This document shows positions 53,316 through 64,000 of a stretch of 64,000 bases of DNA, in pieces. The translations under genes and the position numbers were made by a program. The stretch is taken from contig CM030942.1 in NCBI GenBank assembly GCA_018136815.1, forward strand, positions 931,797 to 995,796, written 5' to 3'. The notes under the pieces are model-generated. The model was not told the DNA's origin. It did no database searches and worked only from the letters and a program-made list of their open reading frames with translations. This DNA comes from Isochrysis galbana. Its lineage: Eukaryota > Haptophyta > Isochrysidales > Isochrysidaceae. Numbering within the stretch: the stretch's first letter is position 1; each line of letters opens with the position of its first letter.

Positions 53316-54629
53316 TCACTCTTTCCGGTTGACAAACTCCTTCTCCAAGGAGTTGAAAAGCGCATCGTTGAGCTCCTCCCTAGAAATGCGCGAGCCGTCG
53401 GGAGCAATGCAAGGCACCCTTTGCCAATGAACAAAATTCTCCGCGCACCACAAGTATGTGCTGCGGACACCGTCCTTGTATTCCGCGCCAGCAGTCTCAT
53501 GCATATCCAGGGCCGCACGCGTCGAGTCGGATCCAAGGGCTTTTGCGGCGTCTTGGGGAGGAAGATCAAGATAGACGACGCGGTGAGCACGTGGCACCCC
53601 AAGCCAATCGTGTTCGAACCGGGTCAGCGCGTCAATAAGAGGCGGCCGCTGCTCATCAGGTAATTTGGATGCCTATCGCCGAGACATAAAGCGGGGCTCG
53701 TCAGATGGGGGTGCCCATGGTCGAGGATCCACCACTTATGGCATCGACTCGAGCCAGCTTAGCAATGTGAGCTAGGCGTTATCGCATGACCGCCCCATCT
53801 CACCTGATGGCCAAAGTTGGCCTCGACGTACCGATCCAAGATGATGTTGTCCCCACGCTTAAGCCAATACGCAAGGAGCGGCATAACATCGTAGCGGTTT
53901 TGTGCGTAGAGGGACGCGAACAAGAGCGGATTCACCGATTTGATATCGCCCATAGCACCAGATAGAAGTGTGCGAATCAGCTTGCCTGTGCATCAAATGT
54001 GGCGCGCTCAGCTGTTCATGCAAGGAACCATACTCGATCGTCGCGCCTAGGACTCCCAGCGGGCTATTCGTGTGCACGCAGCCTGAATCGAAGCACGCAT
54101 GGACCGCCAGCTCAAGAAGGCAGAACACACCATGCATGGCTGCATCATGAGGGAAATCGATGGTTGAGACGGGATACCCCAGTGCAGTGAGGCGGCTTCG
54201 CAAGAGAGCCGTTTGAGTCTGCTTGCCGGCGCCATCCCCGCCCTCCACGACGAAGATGCGACCCGCTGACACAGGAGGAGTGAGGAACGTTTCGATCGCC
54301 GAGGTCGCCTCCGACTCATCCGTGTATTCACAACAGATTAGGAGCGGGTGGGCGCTGGCCTCGATGGCCTTAACCGCGGACGTGCCGCGCTTGCGCAGGC
54401 ACAGTACTGGGATCCGACTCTTGTGCAGTGCGTACGACACCTCGGCGCCAACCGAAGCGTCGCATACACTCAAGTCAGCAACAAGCGCCTCGGAGCTGTC
54501 GAGCGTGGCCATCCACTCGCTGCCACCAAGCCGCACGGGGGCGTAGCGTGCTAGCTGGTCGTGGAGCGATTTCAGCGGCTCGGACGGTGGCTTGGCGAAG
54601 TAAATTGGCGAATACAGGGACTTAAGCAT
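53316..54629 (-). CDS. DNPH1-like domain fused to thymidylate kinase
   Basis: Minus-strand exons 54629-54131, 53985-53804 and 53672-53316, with introns of 145 and 131 nt; the joins keep frame and give 345 residues. Residues 1-118 resemble nucleoside 2-deoxyribosyltransferase/DNPH1 proteins, with ALVADLSVCDASVGAEVSYA and E63 as the candidate catalytic glutamate. Residues from 125 are a thymidylate kinase: P-loop EGGDGAGKQTQT, FPHDAAMHGKLIRTLLSG across the first splice junction, LYAQNRYD, the DRYVEANFGHQ motif and, across the second junction, ASKLPDEQRPP. Thymidylate kinase makes dTDP from dTMP; DNPH1 hydrolyses modified deoxynucleoside monophosphates. The fusion would place a sanitising activity beside the kinase that could otherwise pass on damaged nucleotides; this is inference. 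A further in-frame stretch upstream of the ATG lacks an ATG start. Confidence 0.85.
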
Positions 54630-54789
54630 CGGGCGGAGAGGGAAGGAAGGGAGGGACGCAGAGGGGTAGGGGCCAGGCAAGGCGCGCGGCGGAGGAGGCA
54701 GCGGCGAGAGCACGCGGTTGGCGCCAAAACGGAGACCTCCTTCACAAGTTCACAAGCACATAGAGTCGAAAAGCACTATTAGGAGTAGC

Positions 54790-55316
54790 TAGTAGATTCC
54801 TACCCCGAGGGGCCCCCCAGAAGGGGGCCATGGCGCGCGACATGCAGCACACGCCCGTAGGAGAACGAAGAGAACGACGGGAAAAGAACGACAAAAAAAC
54901 GACACGATCCAGCTCGAGAATAGGTAATAGGTAAGACAACCGCCTGTTTACGGTATATCAACGGGAGGACACCCCGCGCGGCAAGCGAACACCGCGAAAG
55001 TGCGGCAGCGGACGAAGAAAGGTCGAAGGGCGGGGGCCGAGACCCCCCGGGGACAATATAAGATAGTTCAGAAGGCGTTTTACGTTTGTCTGCCACAGGA
55101 ACACCCAACAACAGGTCTGCCCCAGCCCGCCCCTTGCGCTTGGCCCTTCGTAGTGCACGCCCCCCCCCCCCCCGATACCAAAGACAAAGGAATGAAGGGG
55201 GTAGGTAGTGTAAAGGGAGTGAGTGTTCTGGGGTATAGGCGATGGCGTGAGTCGGTACCGTGAGTGCGTGGTCTTTATAGCTAGCGGTAGTAGCCTGAAT
55301 CTTCAGATGTTTTTTT
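54790..55316 (-). repeat. Repeat family C, copy 2 (reversed)
   Basis: Reads on the minus strand as ACATCTGAAGATTCAGGCTA, then CTTCATTCCTTTGTCTTTGG, a G-run of about 15, GGGCTGGGGCAGACCTG and CGTGTCGTTTTTTTGTCGT, up to GGGGCCCCTCGGGG. The order matches 32031-32535. Confidence 0.8.
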
Positions 55317-55345
55317 GTTTTTTTAATCTCCTCACAACCCCGACC

Positions 55346-55667
55346 TCGATCATCGTCGCTTGCGTTGGCTCAGTCGCGAATCTTCGCGATGCCTGTTGCG
55401 ATCAGGACTACTCTACGACGAGTGCCGACGAGAAACGGAAGCTCTGCCTCTACGTGCCGAAGGCGATGCGCCGCGCCTACCTCGAAGCCTTTCACGACCA
55501 CCTGTGCCACCTCGGCGACAACCGGATGGCGCGACTTCTACGCGACCGATATTTTTGGCCTGGCATGAATGCAGACGTCTCTGATCTCTGAGCACGTTCG
55601 GCAATGTCACGGCGAGTGCATCTTAGCTAAGCCGCCCTTCCGTCACCTCGCGGATCCGAAGGCTTAG
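55346..55667 (+). pseudogene. Ty3/gypsy integrase zinc-binding fragment
   Basis: One frame has KLCLYVPKAMRRAYLEAFHD and then HLCHLGDNRMARLLRDRYFW with PGM, the H2C2 integrase zinc-binding module of gypsy-type pol. After a frameshift at about 55588 the next frame continues with HVRQCHGECILAKPPF, supplying the two cysteines, and ends at 55667. Only this module remains; the RT and integrase core are absent. A GACCGCCCTA-type terminus follows directly. Confidence 0.75.
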
Positions 55668-55696
55668 AAGTTGAAAGCCCTGTTTGACTGCCCTAA
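55655..55696 (+). repeat. Dispersed repeat terminus, copy 5
   Basis: GGCTTAGAAGTTGAAAGCCC then TGTTTGACTGCCCTA, abutting the gypsy fragment. Confidence 0.55.
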
Positions 55697-56343
55697 ACCT
55701 GGCCGGGCCCATAGCAGACACCTTCAAGAATATGTGTTTTTCATCACAAGCCACACATCTCCCATCGGGAAGGCCTCAGGATTGGGGGTCCTCCTACAAC
55801 GCTGCGGTACCTACCGCACGCGCGAGGGGCTGGCCCACACAGCGGCAGCGGCACGTCGCAGCAGCACATCGCGTTGGTTGGCGCCTCTTCTTGTTCCCGA
55901 TATTCTATGATGGTGTGCCGACAACCAAAGGTTTCCGACAAGAAGAAGAGAGAAGAAGAAGAAGAAGACAACAACACCTTTCATAGCATACAATACAAGT
56001 ACTCTACAGAGAGTCCGTGGCAGAAAGCCGCTCGATCATTTTATATCCATTCTCTCCATTATTATCTTGCTCTCATGATCACATCGAAGCAGCTGCCAAT
56101 GTCGTTGGAGAAGAAGAGAATTCTGTACTACATAAAGAATTGACAGCGAGACTCGTGGAGACTACAACAGCGAGACAACACGGAATGCGGGACGACGAGA
56201 AGAAGAGACAAGATCTACTACTCTAGTCCAGCAAGGGGACGAGATGAGAGAGAGAGATGAGAAAGAAGAAAGAGGAGATTCTCCTAGGGCGAGTCAGAGA
56301 GAGGAGAGAGAGCCCGCTCCCCCGCTGCGAGGACGATCCCGCG

Positions 56344-57490
56344 ATGTCCGACGAGAGGCAGACTGCTCGCGACACGCCGTTCACGTTGGCGCTGCTCTCG
56401 GGCGCTTGCGCCGGTACAACCGTCGATGTTGCCCTCTATCCGCTGGATACGCTCAAAGTGCGCATGCAGTCTGAGAAGGGCTTCTGGGCTGCGGGAGGCT
56501 TCCGCGGCGTCTACAATGGCGTGCTTGCTACTGCGCTCGGAGCGGCCCCCGGAGCGGCATTCTTCTTCTCAGCGTACGAGGGATTTAAACCGATATTCAG
56601 GAAGCTCAATGGCGGCGTTGAGCATCCGCTGCAGCACTCGTTCTCCGCCTCAGTGAGCACACAGCCCAGCGGACGAGCGATGGGGCGGGCGTTGTGCAAG
56701 TTGGCGCTGGGGGACGCAACGCACAGGGCCCTCTGTGTCCTGGCGACTTCGCGGACGGCTGGTCCTCCTTGCTGCGCAGGTGGGAGAAGTTGCAGCATGC
56801 ATCATCCGCGTGCCTACCGGCGTCGTGACGCAGCGCATGCAGGTTGGCCAGTACTCAAGCTTCCTCGAGGCTGTGCGCGGCATTGCCGCACAGCCAGGCG
56901 GCTTGTCCACCTTCTACCTGGGCTTCTGGACGACGGTGGCCCGTGAGATTCCATTCTCTTTCATTCAGTTTCCAATGTACGAGGGGCTTAAGAAGTATTG
57001 GGCGCGTGAGCAGGGCTCCGAGACGACGCCGGTCCAGGGAGCGATCTGCGGCTCTATGTCAGGATCAGTGGCAGCAGCCCTCACTTGCCCCCTTGACGTT
57101 GTCAAGACAAGGATGATGCTTGGCTCCAAGAGCGCGAGCGGCGAGCTGTACCAAGGCACCCTAAGCTCGCTCCGCACTATTGTGTTCGAGGAGGGGCCGG
57201 CGGCACTATTCAAGGGCATCGGACCTCGAGTCGGGTGGATCTCTGTGGGCGGGTGAGTGGCCAGCTACTAGCCAAGACTATGGCAGCTAGCCCTTGTCCA
57301 TTACTGGCTGAAGCCCTGTGCAAACTTTTTGTCGCACGATGTGCACATTACCGCCGCTGTAGTCGTGACCTGCTCATATTTGCATCCAACATTGGTCTGA
57401 CCAACCCGTAGGATTTTCTTCTTCGGCGCCTATGAGAAGGCATCTTCTTTGCTTTGGAAGTCGGGAGTGTGGGGAAGAAAGTATGAGTAG
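56344..57490 (+). CDS. S-adenosylmethionine mitochondrial carrier (SAMC-like)
   Basis: Exons 56344-56652, 56780-57252 and 57412-57490, with GTGAGC/GTGAGT donors and introns of 127 and 159 nt; 286 residues, the normal size for the family. Three mitochondrial-carrier repeats are present, with signatures PLDTLKVRMQS, RVPTGVVTQRMQ and PLDVVKTRMM. Family-specific segments include GGFRGVYNGV and IPFSFIQFPMYEGLKKYW, which match SAM carriers better than other SLC25 members. It would import S-adenosylmethionine into mitochondria (or plastids) in exchange for S-adenosylhomocysteine. An in-frame ATG at 56257 would add 29 charged residues; the start at 56344 puts the first transmembrane helix at a typical distance. 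The second exon boundary falls just before IFFFGAYEKA, and the stop follows at 57488. Confidence 0.88.
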
Positions 57491-58063
57491 GTTCGCCTTC
57501 AGAAAGTGCGTATTCATTGGTCCGACGTGCTCTGTCGCCTCCATGGCCAGCTCGGGCCGCCGATGTCAGCCAGTTGGCCAAATGCTAATCATTGCGGCAT
57601 CCTCAGCGGAACCGGCGCGCGTGTGCACGCACCGTTAACTGTGATCCTCCATTCCATGCCGACAATGGTGAACGCGGATGGGTTCTCTTTCATATAATGT
57701 GTTGCTAGAGTGGACGCGCGATGTGGCTTGAAGCGCCAGGGCAGGCGCTGTCTTCGACGGCCATCCTCGTGCCACCGGGAAGTCATGGGTGGGGAAGGGG
57801 GGGAGATGCCGCCATCCACATGTATCGGACGTAGACACTCCCGAACATCGCACGTAGGGAGGTTGCTCTTGACGTCGAGTCATCTGCTGCGCGCACTCTC
57901 TAAGGATGTTCAGCTCAAGGGTCAGGACGAATTGCCGAAATGCTGCGTGGCTTGATCTTCTAAATCACAACAGTCGAATTACGCTGACCAACATCATTGT
58001 GCATTGTGCTGATTGTTGGCTAGAAATGAGCCCCCGTGCCCGTGCCATCGAATGTCCCCAGCT
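57491..58063. other. Intergenic stretch
   Basis: 3' flank of the carrier gene. Short frames occur without domains, and no shared repeat is seen until the A-rich head at 58064. Confidence 0.4.
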
Positions 58064-58275
58064 CTTTAAAAAAAACTTCTTAATATTCTCGCCGCGCGCG
58101 CGACTCTGCACTCTAACAATTGCAGCCTCGCCCGCCGCTCTCAACCCCCCACCACCTGCCTTGCGGCCCGTCCCTCGTGCGCTACCTAGGGGCTGGGTGT
58201 GTGGGGTTTCCTGCAGCAGTCGGTGCGCACCGGTCCCCGATAGGTTTTTTCCCCTCCTTCCTCCTGTACCATCGG
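58064..58275 (+). repeat. Repeat with A-rich head and CTTAATATTCTCGCC
   Basis: Same order of blocks as 36822-37015: A-run, TATTCTCGCC, CCTGCCTTGCGGCCC, CCCTCGTGCGCTACCTAGGG, ending in TCCTCCTGTACC. Confidence 0.5.
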
Positions 58276-58390
58276 GCTATCGGTTTCTATACTGCTTCTT
58301 TCAGAACCTAGGAGATGGGCGGCGTGCCTCCGTGTTCCCGGGGGTTGAGGCTGGGCGGGTGGGTGAAGCATCGCTGCGGCTTATGCGCGG

Positions 58391-59250
58391 TTATGCTAGC
58401 CTTTCCGCTAATTGGAGTGATCTGGCTATCGCGGCTAGGTTGTTGCCTAACATCAGTGTGCCTTTGTCGTTGAATGTAAAGACGGGGGTGCAAAGCTCAC
58501 GCGGGGACTTGAGTTTCGGTTTTCTCCCTTGTGAGGCTTTGCTAGTGCGTGCGGTCGAGGTCTTGTCCGGGGGGGTGAGCCCTCTGGCGAGGATCGTAAA
58601 TCTGCTGAGGGTTTTTTCGATGACCGGCACGTGGTGGAAAGTGTAGTTGTCAAATTCTACTTTGTAAAAGTCGCCTATTATGTATCTCCACGCTATGATG
58701 TATAGGGCTTTGAGGCTGTCGGGTGTCGTTGCGTTCGGGTATACAAAGAGTCTATCTTTAAGTTTCTGTGCCGTCGTTCTGTCTTTTCCAGGCGTGTACC
58801 CCGTCACCGCTTCTACGGCCCGGAAGATTTGTTGTGTGGAAGGGCATCTGGCAAGGTGTGTCGAGTTTTCGCGATATCTTCCACATAGTCTGCATTTCGC
58901 CGTGGTCGCCGTGACGAATCGGTTTCGTGTGCCTAGCCTCCTATGAGTGATGTGTGCTTAAAGTGGGGGTGTTTATCCGTGTGCTTGAGCATTGGGTGCG
59001 TGTATAATTTTGCCACGTGGATCCACTCATCTCGGGTCAAGTCTAGCTTCCGAGCCCACTTTTCCCGGGCTGGTTGCGGCTTGTCGCTGGGGCCACCCAC
59101 TAGGTATTCGCTCGTGATGTCGGATACGGTGATTTGGTCTAGTTGTTTCTTGCCGTTGAGCGCGTATTCGTCCGCTAAGGGGTACTCTAGGTGTTTCGGC
59201 CTTTGAGCCCGCTTCCCCAGTTCTTTTAAGGCGGCTTGCGCAACTACTAG
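58391..59250 (-). pseudogene. C-terminal fragment of a non-LTR (LINE-like) reverse transcriptase
   Basis: Two minus-strand frames, separated by a frameshift near 58935-58945, form one product end. It includes LKELGKRAQRPKHLEYPLAD, GTRNRFVTATTAKCRLCGR and then ENSTHLARCP. The C-x2-C-x8-H-x3-C pattern is the zinc-binding motif at the end of many LINE reverse transcriptases. The tail continues to about 58391 with no RT catalytic motif. Assignment rests on the zinc motif and its setting, so it is moderately certain. Confidence 0.55.
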
Positions 59251-59761
59251 TATAACAAGGCAGAAAAACTTTTGAAGGTGCCGGCTACACGCTACTATCG
59301 CTGTCGTGCCCAAGAGCCAATCACAGCCACCGCGTCGTGTACAAGGCTGAGCGCCACTAGGGCTCGCATCGCAGTCCGCCAATAGCTCGCAGGATACAGG
59401 TTAGGATATGATGCCTCGCCTCTACATTCAGCACACGCGCGCACGCCATTCACAGCCTCTGTGTCATAGCAAGCGCACGCGGCTCTGGACCCACCACACC
59501 GTGAGAAAAAGTACCACAAGGTCGCGTTCCGTCGTAAGAACGAAAGAAATAACTAGGGTGCACACAGGGGCGGCGCACCTTTGCCAACTCTGAATTGCGG
59601 CTCGACCAAGCCAGGAAGGCGCTCCCGGTGTACCCCTTCAGGGTGTAAAGCGGCTCGGGCACGGCAGCCCCGTGGTTGCCGAACTCCTTCAGCGCTCACA
59701 TGCAGGAGCCCACTGCCACTGCAGGCAACTAACTTTATAGTCAGTTGCCATGTTCCATGTT

Positions 59762-59895
59762 GCCATCAACTATTTGTAAAAGTGATAGGGTAATGGGGGC
59801 CACGCTCCCCCCTCCCTCCACCGCAGACACCCCCTGGGTGGGCCTGCACACTCAACCTCAGCCCCTGCCAGTGGCAGGGGCTGAGCTGACATCTG
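59762..59895 (+). repeat. Repeat family B, copy 2 (partial)
   Basis: TTTGTAAAAGTGATAGGGT, GGGGGCCACGCTCCCCCC, CCGCAGACACCCCCTGGG and CAACCTCAGCCCCTGCC match 21010-21120 with changes. Confidence 0.55.
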
Positions 59896-59946
59896 ACATC
59901 AATCCCGTCCAAACTCTCGCCGAGCGCGCGCCGCGCGTCGCGCGCG

Positions 59947-60054
59947 CGGCGAGATTATTAAGAAGTTTTTTTCCCCCCCACTGCAGGGGAGGAGTGGAGA
60001 GAGGGGGGGGGATTCGTGCCCTCCCGTGGGCGAACCAAGTATAAACTTAGTTGC
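59947..60054. repeat. Fused ends of repeat family A in opposite orientations
   Basis: GCGGCGAGATTATTAAGAAG plus a T-run resembles the 3' end of family A in forward orientation. It is followed by CCACTGCAGGGGAGGAGTGG and GGGCGAACCAAGTATAAACT, which is the 5' end in reverse. Confidence 0.6.
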
Positions 60055-60088
60055 TCTCGCGCCTTGTAAAAAAAAACTGAAGATTCCG

Positions 60089-60644
60089 GTGACGGATCCG
60101 AGGTTACCACTACCTCAGATGGGAACAGAGGGGACGGAAGGGAAGCGGCGAGAGGCGCGGCGGAAGTTGGGGGGTGGCCAATGACGGGTGCGGTGAGTGA
60201 GGGTTGTCTTCAAACTGTCGAATCAAGCCGAAGCTTGATCGTGGCAAGTCTCAGCGGGGCTAGGGGTATGGAGTGAAGAGAAGTCTTCAGGGAGGGGGAA
60301 AGGGCGCGCTACATCACGCCGACGGCCCACGAGACACCACCCCACATCACTCACTCACCAACAAGAAAACTCCGAAACTAACGCAACATCGCACAAACAA
60401 ACCAATGAAACAAATAAGCAAATAAAAGGACAAACGAACAAATTCGGCGTGCAATGCGGCGGAGCTTCGAGGTAACTCATCGGCAAAAACAAAACTCACT
60501 CAATTTTCTCACACACTACACATTGATAGAAGCACCGCATCCGCCTAGAGTATATAAAATACTCTGGATGCGACACTCCACAACGACGTGTGCCACCCCC
60601 ACCCTGGAGGCTAGCGCGAGAAGTTCGCAATGTGCTCGCGGCAC
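60089..60644. other. Intergenic stretch
   Basis: A-rich around 60360-60500 and otherwise unremarkable. No supported frame. Confidence 0.35.
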
Positions 60645-60768
60645 GCGGGGAGTCGCCTGATGGCGGGGGGGGGGAGGGGGGGAAGGGCCGGGGAAGTGGG
60701 GGTGTAGAAAGTTTGCTTCGTAAAGTAGTGGGTCCACGGCCGCATGTGCGGTAAGAAAATTATATGGT
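60645..60768 (+). repeat. Repeat family A, 3' end only
   Basis: GGGAGTCGCCTGATGGCGGG, a G-run, GGGGGTGTAGAAAGTTTGCT and GCATGTGCGGTAAGAAAATT match 20857-20972. Confidence 0.65.
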
Positions 60769-61009
60769 ATTTCAGCAATGCGCTCGCCTGCAAAGGTCAC
60801 TTGCAATCTCACACGCACAGCGCATCACTCACCACTCACCCTTAATCTGCAGCTCCACTTGGCGGATCCCACATCCATCATGTAGACAAGGCTGTAAAAC
60901 GCCACTTGATGTGAAAGAATTGTGCAACCGTAGGCATCCGTGCATACTCCAACACAAACCTCCGAAATCGTCACGGTGGGACCGCCTTTGCCAACATGTC
61001 AGTACGCCC

Positions 61010-62613
61010 TTACGCGTAGTACGAAAGTGTGGCTTTTTTCTTTGCCTGTACGACAGTGAGACCCTCCATGAAATCCTCGTGAACAATTTCAGTCCGCTCA
61101 TTTCGGAGCGCAATCATACCTGCCTCTACGCAAACGGCCTTAAGCTGTGCCCCATTGAAATCGTCTGTGCAAGAGCATTTCAGTGTATGTCAGCAAAGTG
61201 CATATGGGAATGGGAAGCATGATGCGAGGCGCGAGGAGCCCGCCGGTCTGCGATGGCAGGGCTCACTCACCTGTGCAGCGCCCTAACTCCTCGAAATTCA
61301 CTTCTGAATTCACATTCATCTTTCGCGAGTGAATCTGCAAGATGTGTGCCCGTCCCTCCTCTCCGGGCAAGGGGAACTCAATCTTGCGGTCGATGCGGCC
61401 AGAACGGAGGAGAGCAGGATCGAGAATGTCCACCCGATTGGTGGCAGCAATGATCTTGATCGCCTCGTTTGAAGTGAAGCCGTCCAGCTGATTCAGGAGC
61501 TCGAGCATTGTGCGCTGCACCTCCCGGTCTCCAGAGAGCTCCGAGTCGAAGCGCTTTGTCCCGACAGCATCCAGCTCATCGATGAAGATGATCGCAGGCT
61601 GCTTCTCCTTCGCGAGAGCAAAGGCATCGCGCACAAGCTTTGCGCCATCGCCAATGAACATCTGGACAAGCTGTGGTCCGGCCAGCTTGAGGAAGCACGC
61701 GTTTGTTTGTGCCGCGCAAGCGCGCGCAATCAGTGTCTTGCCAGTGCCAGGCGGGCCATACATCAGGGCTCCCTTGGGTGGCTTGATTCCGATATTTTCG
61801 AAGCGCTCCTTGTGGGTCATGGGCAGCACGATGGCCTCAATAAGCTCCTGAATCTGCGACTCTAGGCCACCAACATCGTTGAACTGTTCTGTCGGCTTCT
61901 CATCCACTTCCATAGCCTTGACGCGCGAGTCAAACTCGGCGGGAAGGGCCTCAAGGATGAGGTACGAATCCTTGTTGACACCCACCAAGTCAGCCGGCTT
62001 CAGTTTCTCCGGCTCAACCAGTCCCGGGACAGGGAGGAAGATCGTTTGGCGAGTCGAAGTTTTCAATACACAGCACTTACCCTTGCGATGGGCATCGAGG
62101 TCAACATTTGCACCGTCCTACAAGCAGACGAGGTACTTGCTCAAATCGTCTGGGGGCAGTCCTGTCTGCGCCCGCCGAGCAGGCGGTCACCAGCCTCTCT
62201 AGCGCGTCGCTCTTGTTCTCACGCTGCGAGCCTGGTCTGGCTTCACCCGACCCGCAATACCCCTACAGCGTCCTGCGCCGCACGCTGGCACTCACCTCCT
62301 CCGGCTCGTCCTCTGGGTCCATATCGAGTAGCTCAACGACGTTTGCAACGAGGAAGGGGAGCTGCTTGTTGAGTTTGATCTTCTCGCCGTTCTCCTTAAT
62401 CTTCTCCTTCTGTGTCTGCTGCTCGTGTAGCAGCCGCGATGTCTCGTTGCGCAGCACCTTGATCTCATTCTCGAGCATGCGCGTGCGCTGGACAATCTCG
62501 TCTGGTTCCGCGCGTGCTATCTCCTCGCCCAGGTCGTCCGCTGCGTCGCCGTCGCCGAAGATGTCGGTCGTGTCCATCGGCTCGGCGGCCATGGGCGCAG
62601 CCTCGCTCGCCAT
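61010..62613 (-). CDS. RPT5: 26S proteasome regulatory ATPase Rpt5 (PSMC3)
   Basis: Minus-strand exons 62613-62296, 62117-61271 and 61164-61010, with introns of 178 and 106 nt (two GTGAGT donors). The join gives 439 residues, a typical length for the family. An N-terminal coiled coil (about 30-80) precedes the OB domain ([16 protein letters not shown]). The AAA+ core has Walker A GPPGTGKT (227-234), Walker B IIFIDE (282-287), the sensor AATNR and arginine fingers in RSGRIDRK. The third exon encodes [20 protein letters not shown] and ends SYYA, a hydrophobic-Tyr-X tail that docks into the 20S core pocket in Rpt subunits. Rpt5 is one of six ATPases that unfold ubiquitinated substrates in cytosol and nucleus. 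No abnormality is seen. Confidence 0.95.
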
Positions 62614-63195
62614 CGCGACGCCCAGAGAGCGAGCGCGCACGGAGGCGGAGGGAGGAAGGGGGAGGGGGCTGACGCGCAAGAGCGGGCGCGACGGCAGCGG
62701 CGCGAGCGAGGAGAGGCGGGGTGGGAGGGGCGGGGAGGGAAGGGGCGCGGGGGCGGGGGCGGGCCCCAGACAACGACTCTCTGGCGCGCAGGCGAGGGCG
62801 AGGAGGGGGACGAGAGAGAGGAGAAGAGCGCGAGGGAGCGGTAAAGTACACGCGCACGCCGCCGTCTCTCCGCTATCTTCAATCAACAAGGCCCTGTACT
62901 ATACCTTATCTCTGAGGCAGAGTAGAGAACTGGAGAACAGGACAGATAGGACTACTTTTGTACTTGAGTACTATGGAGTACTCTAAATGTAGAAGTATAG
63001 ATGGGCAGGCAGGAGGCACACACACGTCCGATCAGTTTCGTTCGTACAATATGCACCGACCGCCTTTTCTTCTGGAATGATAACGTGGGGCTTTCTCGGT
63101 AGAGCTCGTTGCTTGTCGCATATGTTGTAAGGGACGCACCCTAGATAGGCCCTAGAAACCAAAGAAAAAGAAAAAGGACCGAAGGGGGGAAGGGG
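62614..63195. other. Upstream region of RPT5 and intergenic DNA
   Basis: GC-rich with GGGGCGGGGA- and GGGCGGGGGC-type boxes near 62735-62760, plausible for a TATA-less promoter. Further right it is AT-richer with no gene. Confidence 0.35.
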
Positions 63196-63262
63196 TAGGG
63201 CGGTCAAACACGCCTTTTAACTTCTAAGGGTGAAAATTCACCAAGTCGAGATTGAGGTTTCA
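63196..63262 (-). repeat. Dispersed repeat terminus, copy 6 (reversed)
   Basis: On the minus strand it reads CCTCAATCTCGACTTGG, ACCCTTAGAAGTTAAAAGGC, then GTGTTTGACCGCCCTA. It is the only copy in this orientation. Confidence 0.6.
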
Positions 63263-64000
63263 TCACGCGATTTTTAGGGAATTACCCTGGAAATGGGTAT
63301 ATTAGGCAGAATATAAGAAATATGCACATTTCCGACGCCATTCGACACACAGACCCAAAAACGTTTTCGCGCTCGTGCGAAATTGACGTCGACCACAAAA
63401 GTGCACCACAGGTCGCGCTGTGCGACGCGCGCCTGCGTTCCCCGGGCACGATTACCCCAGGACAGGCAGTACAGAGCCCTGCGCGATCGCACGGCGTCGC
63501 CTGCGCCCTCCACCTCGCCCCTGCTGGCATCTGCTGCCAGCCTCTCGCGCGCGTGCAGTGCGCGGCTGGCCGCGAGCCGTCAAAATGACGGTGCTTCGCA
63601 TGATGGGCTGGCCCATCACGCGCGGCACCGCCTCAGTATGGTGGGAGGGGGTGCCTGCTGGCCTCCTGGCCGCGCAGACCCTCGCCAGAGCGGCCACAGG
63701 CCGCGTGCGAGGCCACTGGCGAGGCCAGCGACCATCGCTGCGGCCGCCATCGCGCGCCGCCGCAGGAGAAAAAGATCAAATTGATTATAGTTTTGCCAAA
63801 TTTTAACCATAGTAATTCTAATTTTAGGCTTCATTTCACCTGTCCAAGACACATATGAGCACAGTACATGACCACCAGCATGCCCAAATGACAATATTTC
63901 GGTAGCCAACCAGTCTTACCATATGAGACTGTCGAACCATCGATCGAAAAGGAGGGGTTGTCCCTCGAAATCGAACGTGAGACGCTCGAAAACACGAGGC
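63263..64000. other. End of window without supported gene
   Basis: GC-rich DNA from 63360 to 63770 with overlapping frames in several phases and some resemblance to family D wording (CACAGGCCGCGTG, GGCCGCCATCGCG). No domain is visible. Confidence 0.35.

Noticed and set aside
53316-53597. Separate small gene for the C-terminal kinase part
   Set aside because: Splice sites and continuity of the kinase motifs show it is the last exon of the fusion gene.
62614-62889. N-terminal extension of Rpt5 upstream of 62613
   Set aside because: The extension is low-complexity Leu/Pro/Ala, and the protein started at 62613 already has the length typical of the family.

Overview
The window is nuclear DNA of a unicellular eukaryote. 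Genes lie far apart on both strands. Most are split by short GT-AG introns (about 106-312 nt), there are no operon-like overlaps, and the intergenic DNA is packed with retrotransposons and GC-rich repeats. The EML-type WD40 protein (usual in flagellated cells), proline-rich linkers, a membrane-anchored GH5 hydrolase and GC-rich coding DNA would fit a flagellate microalga such as a haptophyte. That is an inference; no marker gene here fixes the taxon.

Layout: 1-1290, repeats. 1293-2783 (-), OXNAD1-like oxidoreductase in three exons. 2832-16990, one copia (Ty1-like) family in a three-deep nest: element 1 (+) is split by element 2 (-), which is split by element 3 (+). Each split is marked by a 5-bp target duplication, and a scrambled block of fragments of the same family follows. 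17398-19536 (+), a GPH/MFS-type transporter. 19860-22000, dispersed repeats. 22375-26162 (+), a candidate single gene joining a PhyH-type dioxygenase, a GT8-like glycosyltransferase and a bicupin. 28473-30803 (-), an unrecognised large protein. 31100-38500, repeat-rich DNA. 38715-41342 (-), EML-like WD40 protein. 41586-42815, a purine tract and a 45-bp minisatellite. 44105-46316 (+), GH5 hydrolase. 46923-51089 (-), ABCG transporter with a large N-terminal ectodomain. 51570-52720, repeats. 53316-54629 (-), DNPH1-like/thymidylate kinase fusion. 55346-55667, Ty3/gypsy integrase fragment. 56344-57490 (+), S-adenosylmethionine carrier. 58391-59250 (-), non-LTR retrotransposon tail. 61010-62613 (-), proteasome ATPase Rpt5 in three exons.

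The host genes do not form an obvious pathway; they look like an ordinary mix of housekeeping, transport and secretory genes. The unusual content is the retrotransposon nest, with self-derived inverted segments that look like template switching; several short repeat families that share a core and carry a hairpin whose paired bases co-vary between copies; and two uncommon domain fusions. Exon junctions were placed by reading splice sites and conserved protein motifs. No alignment, transcript or database search was available.
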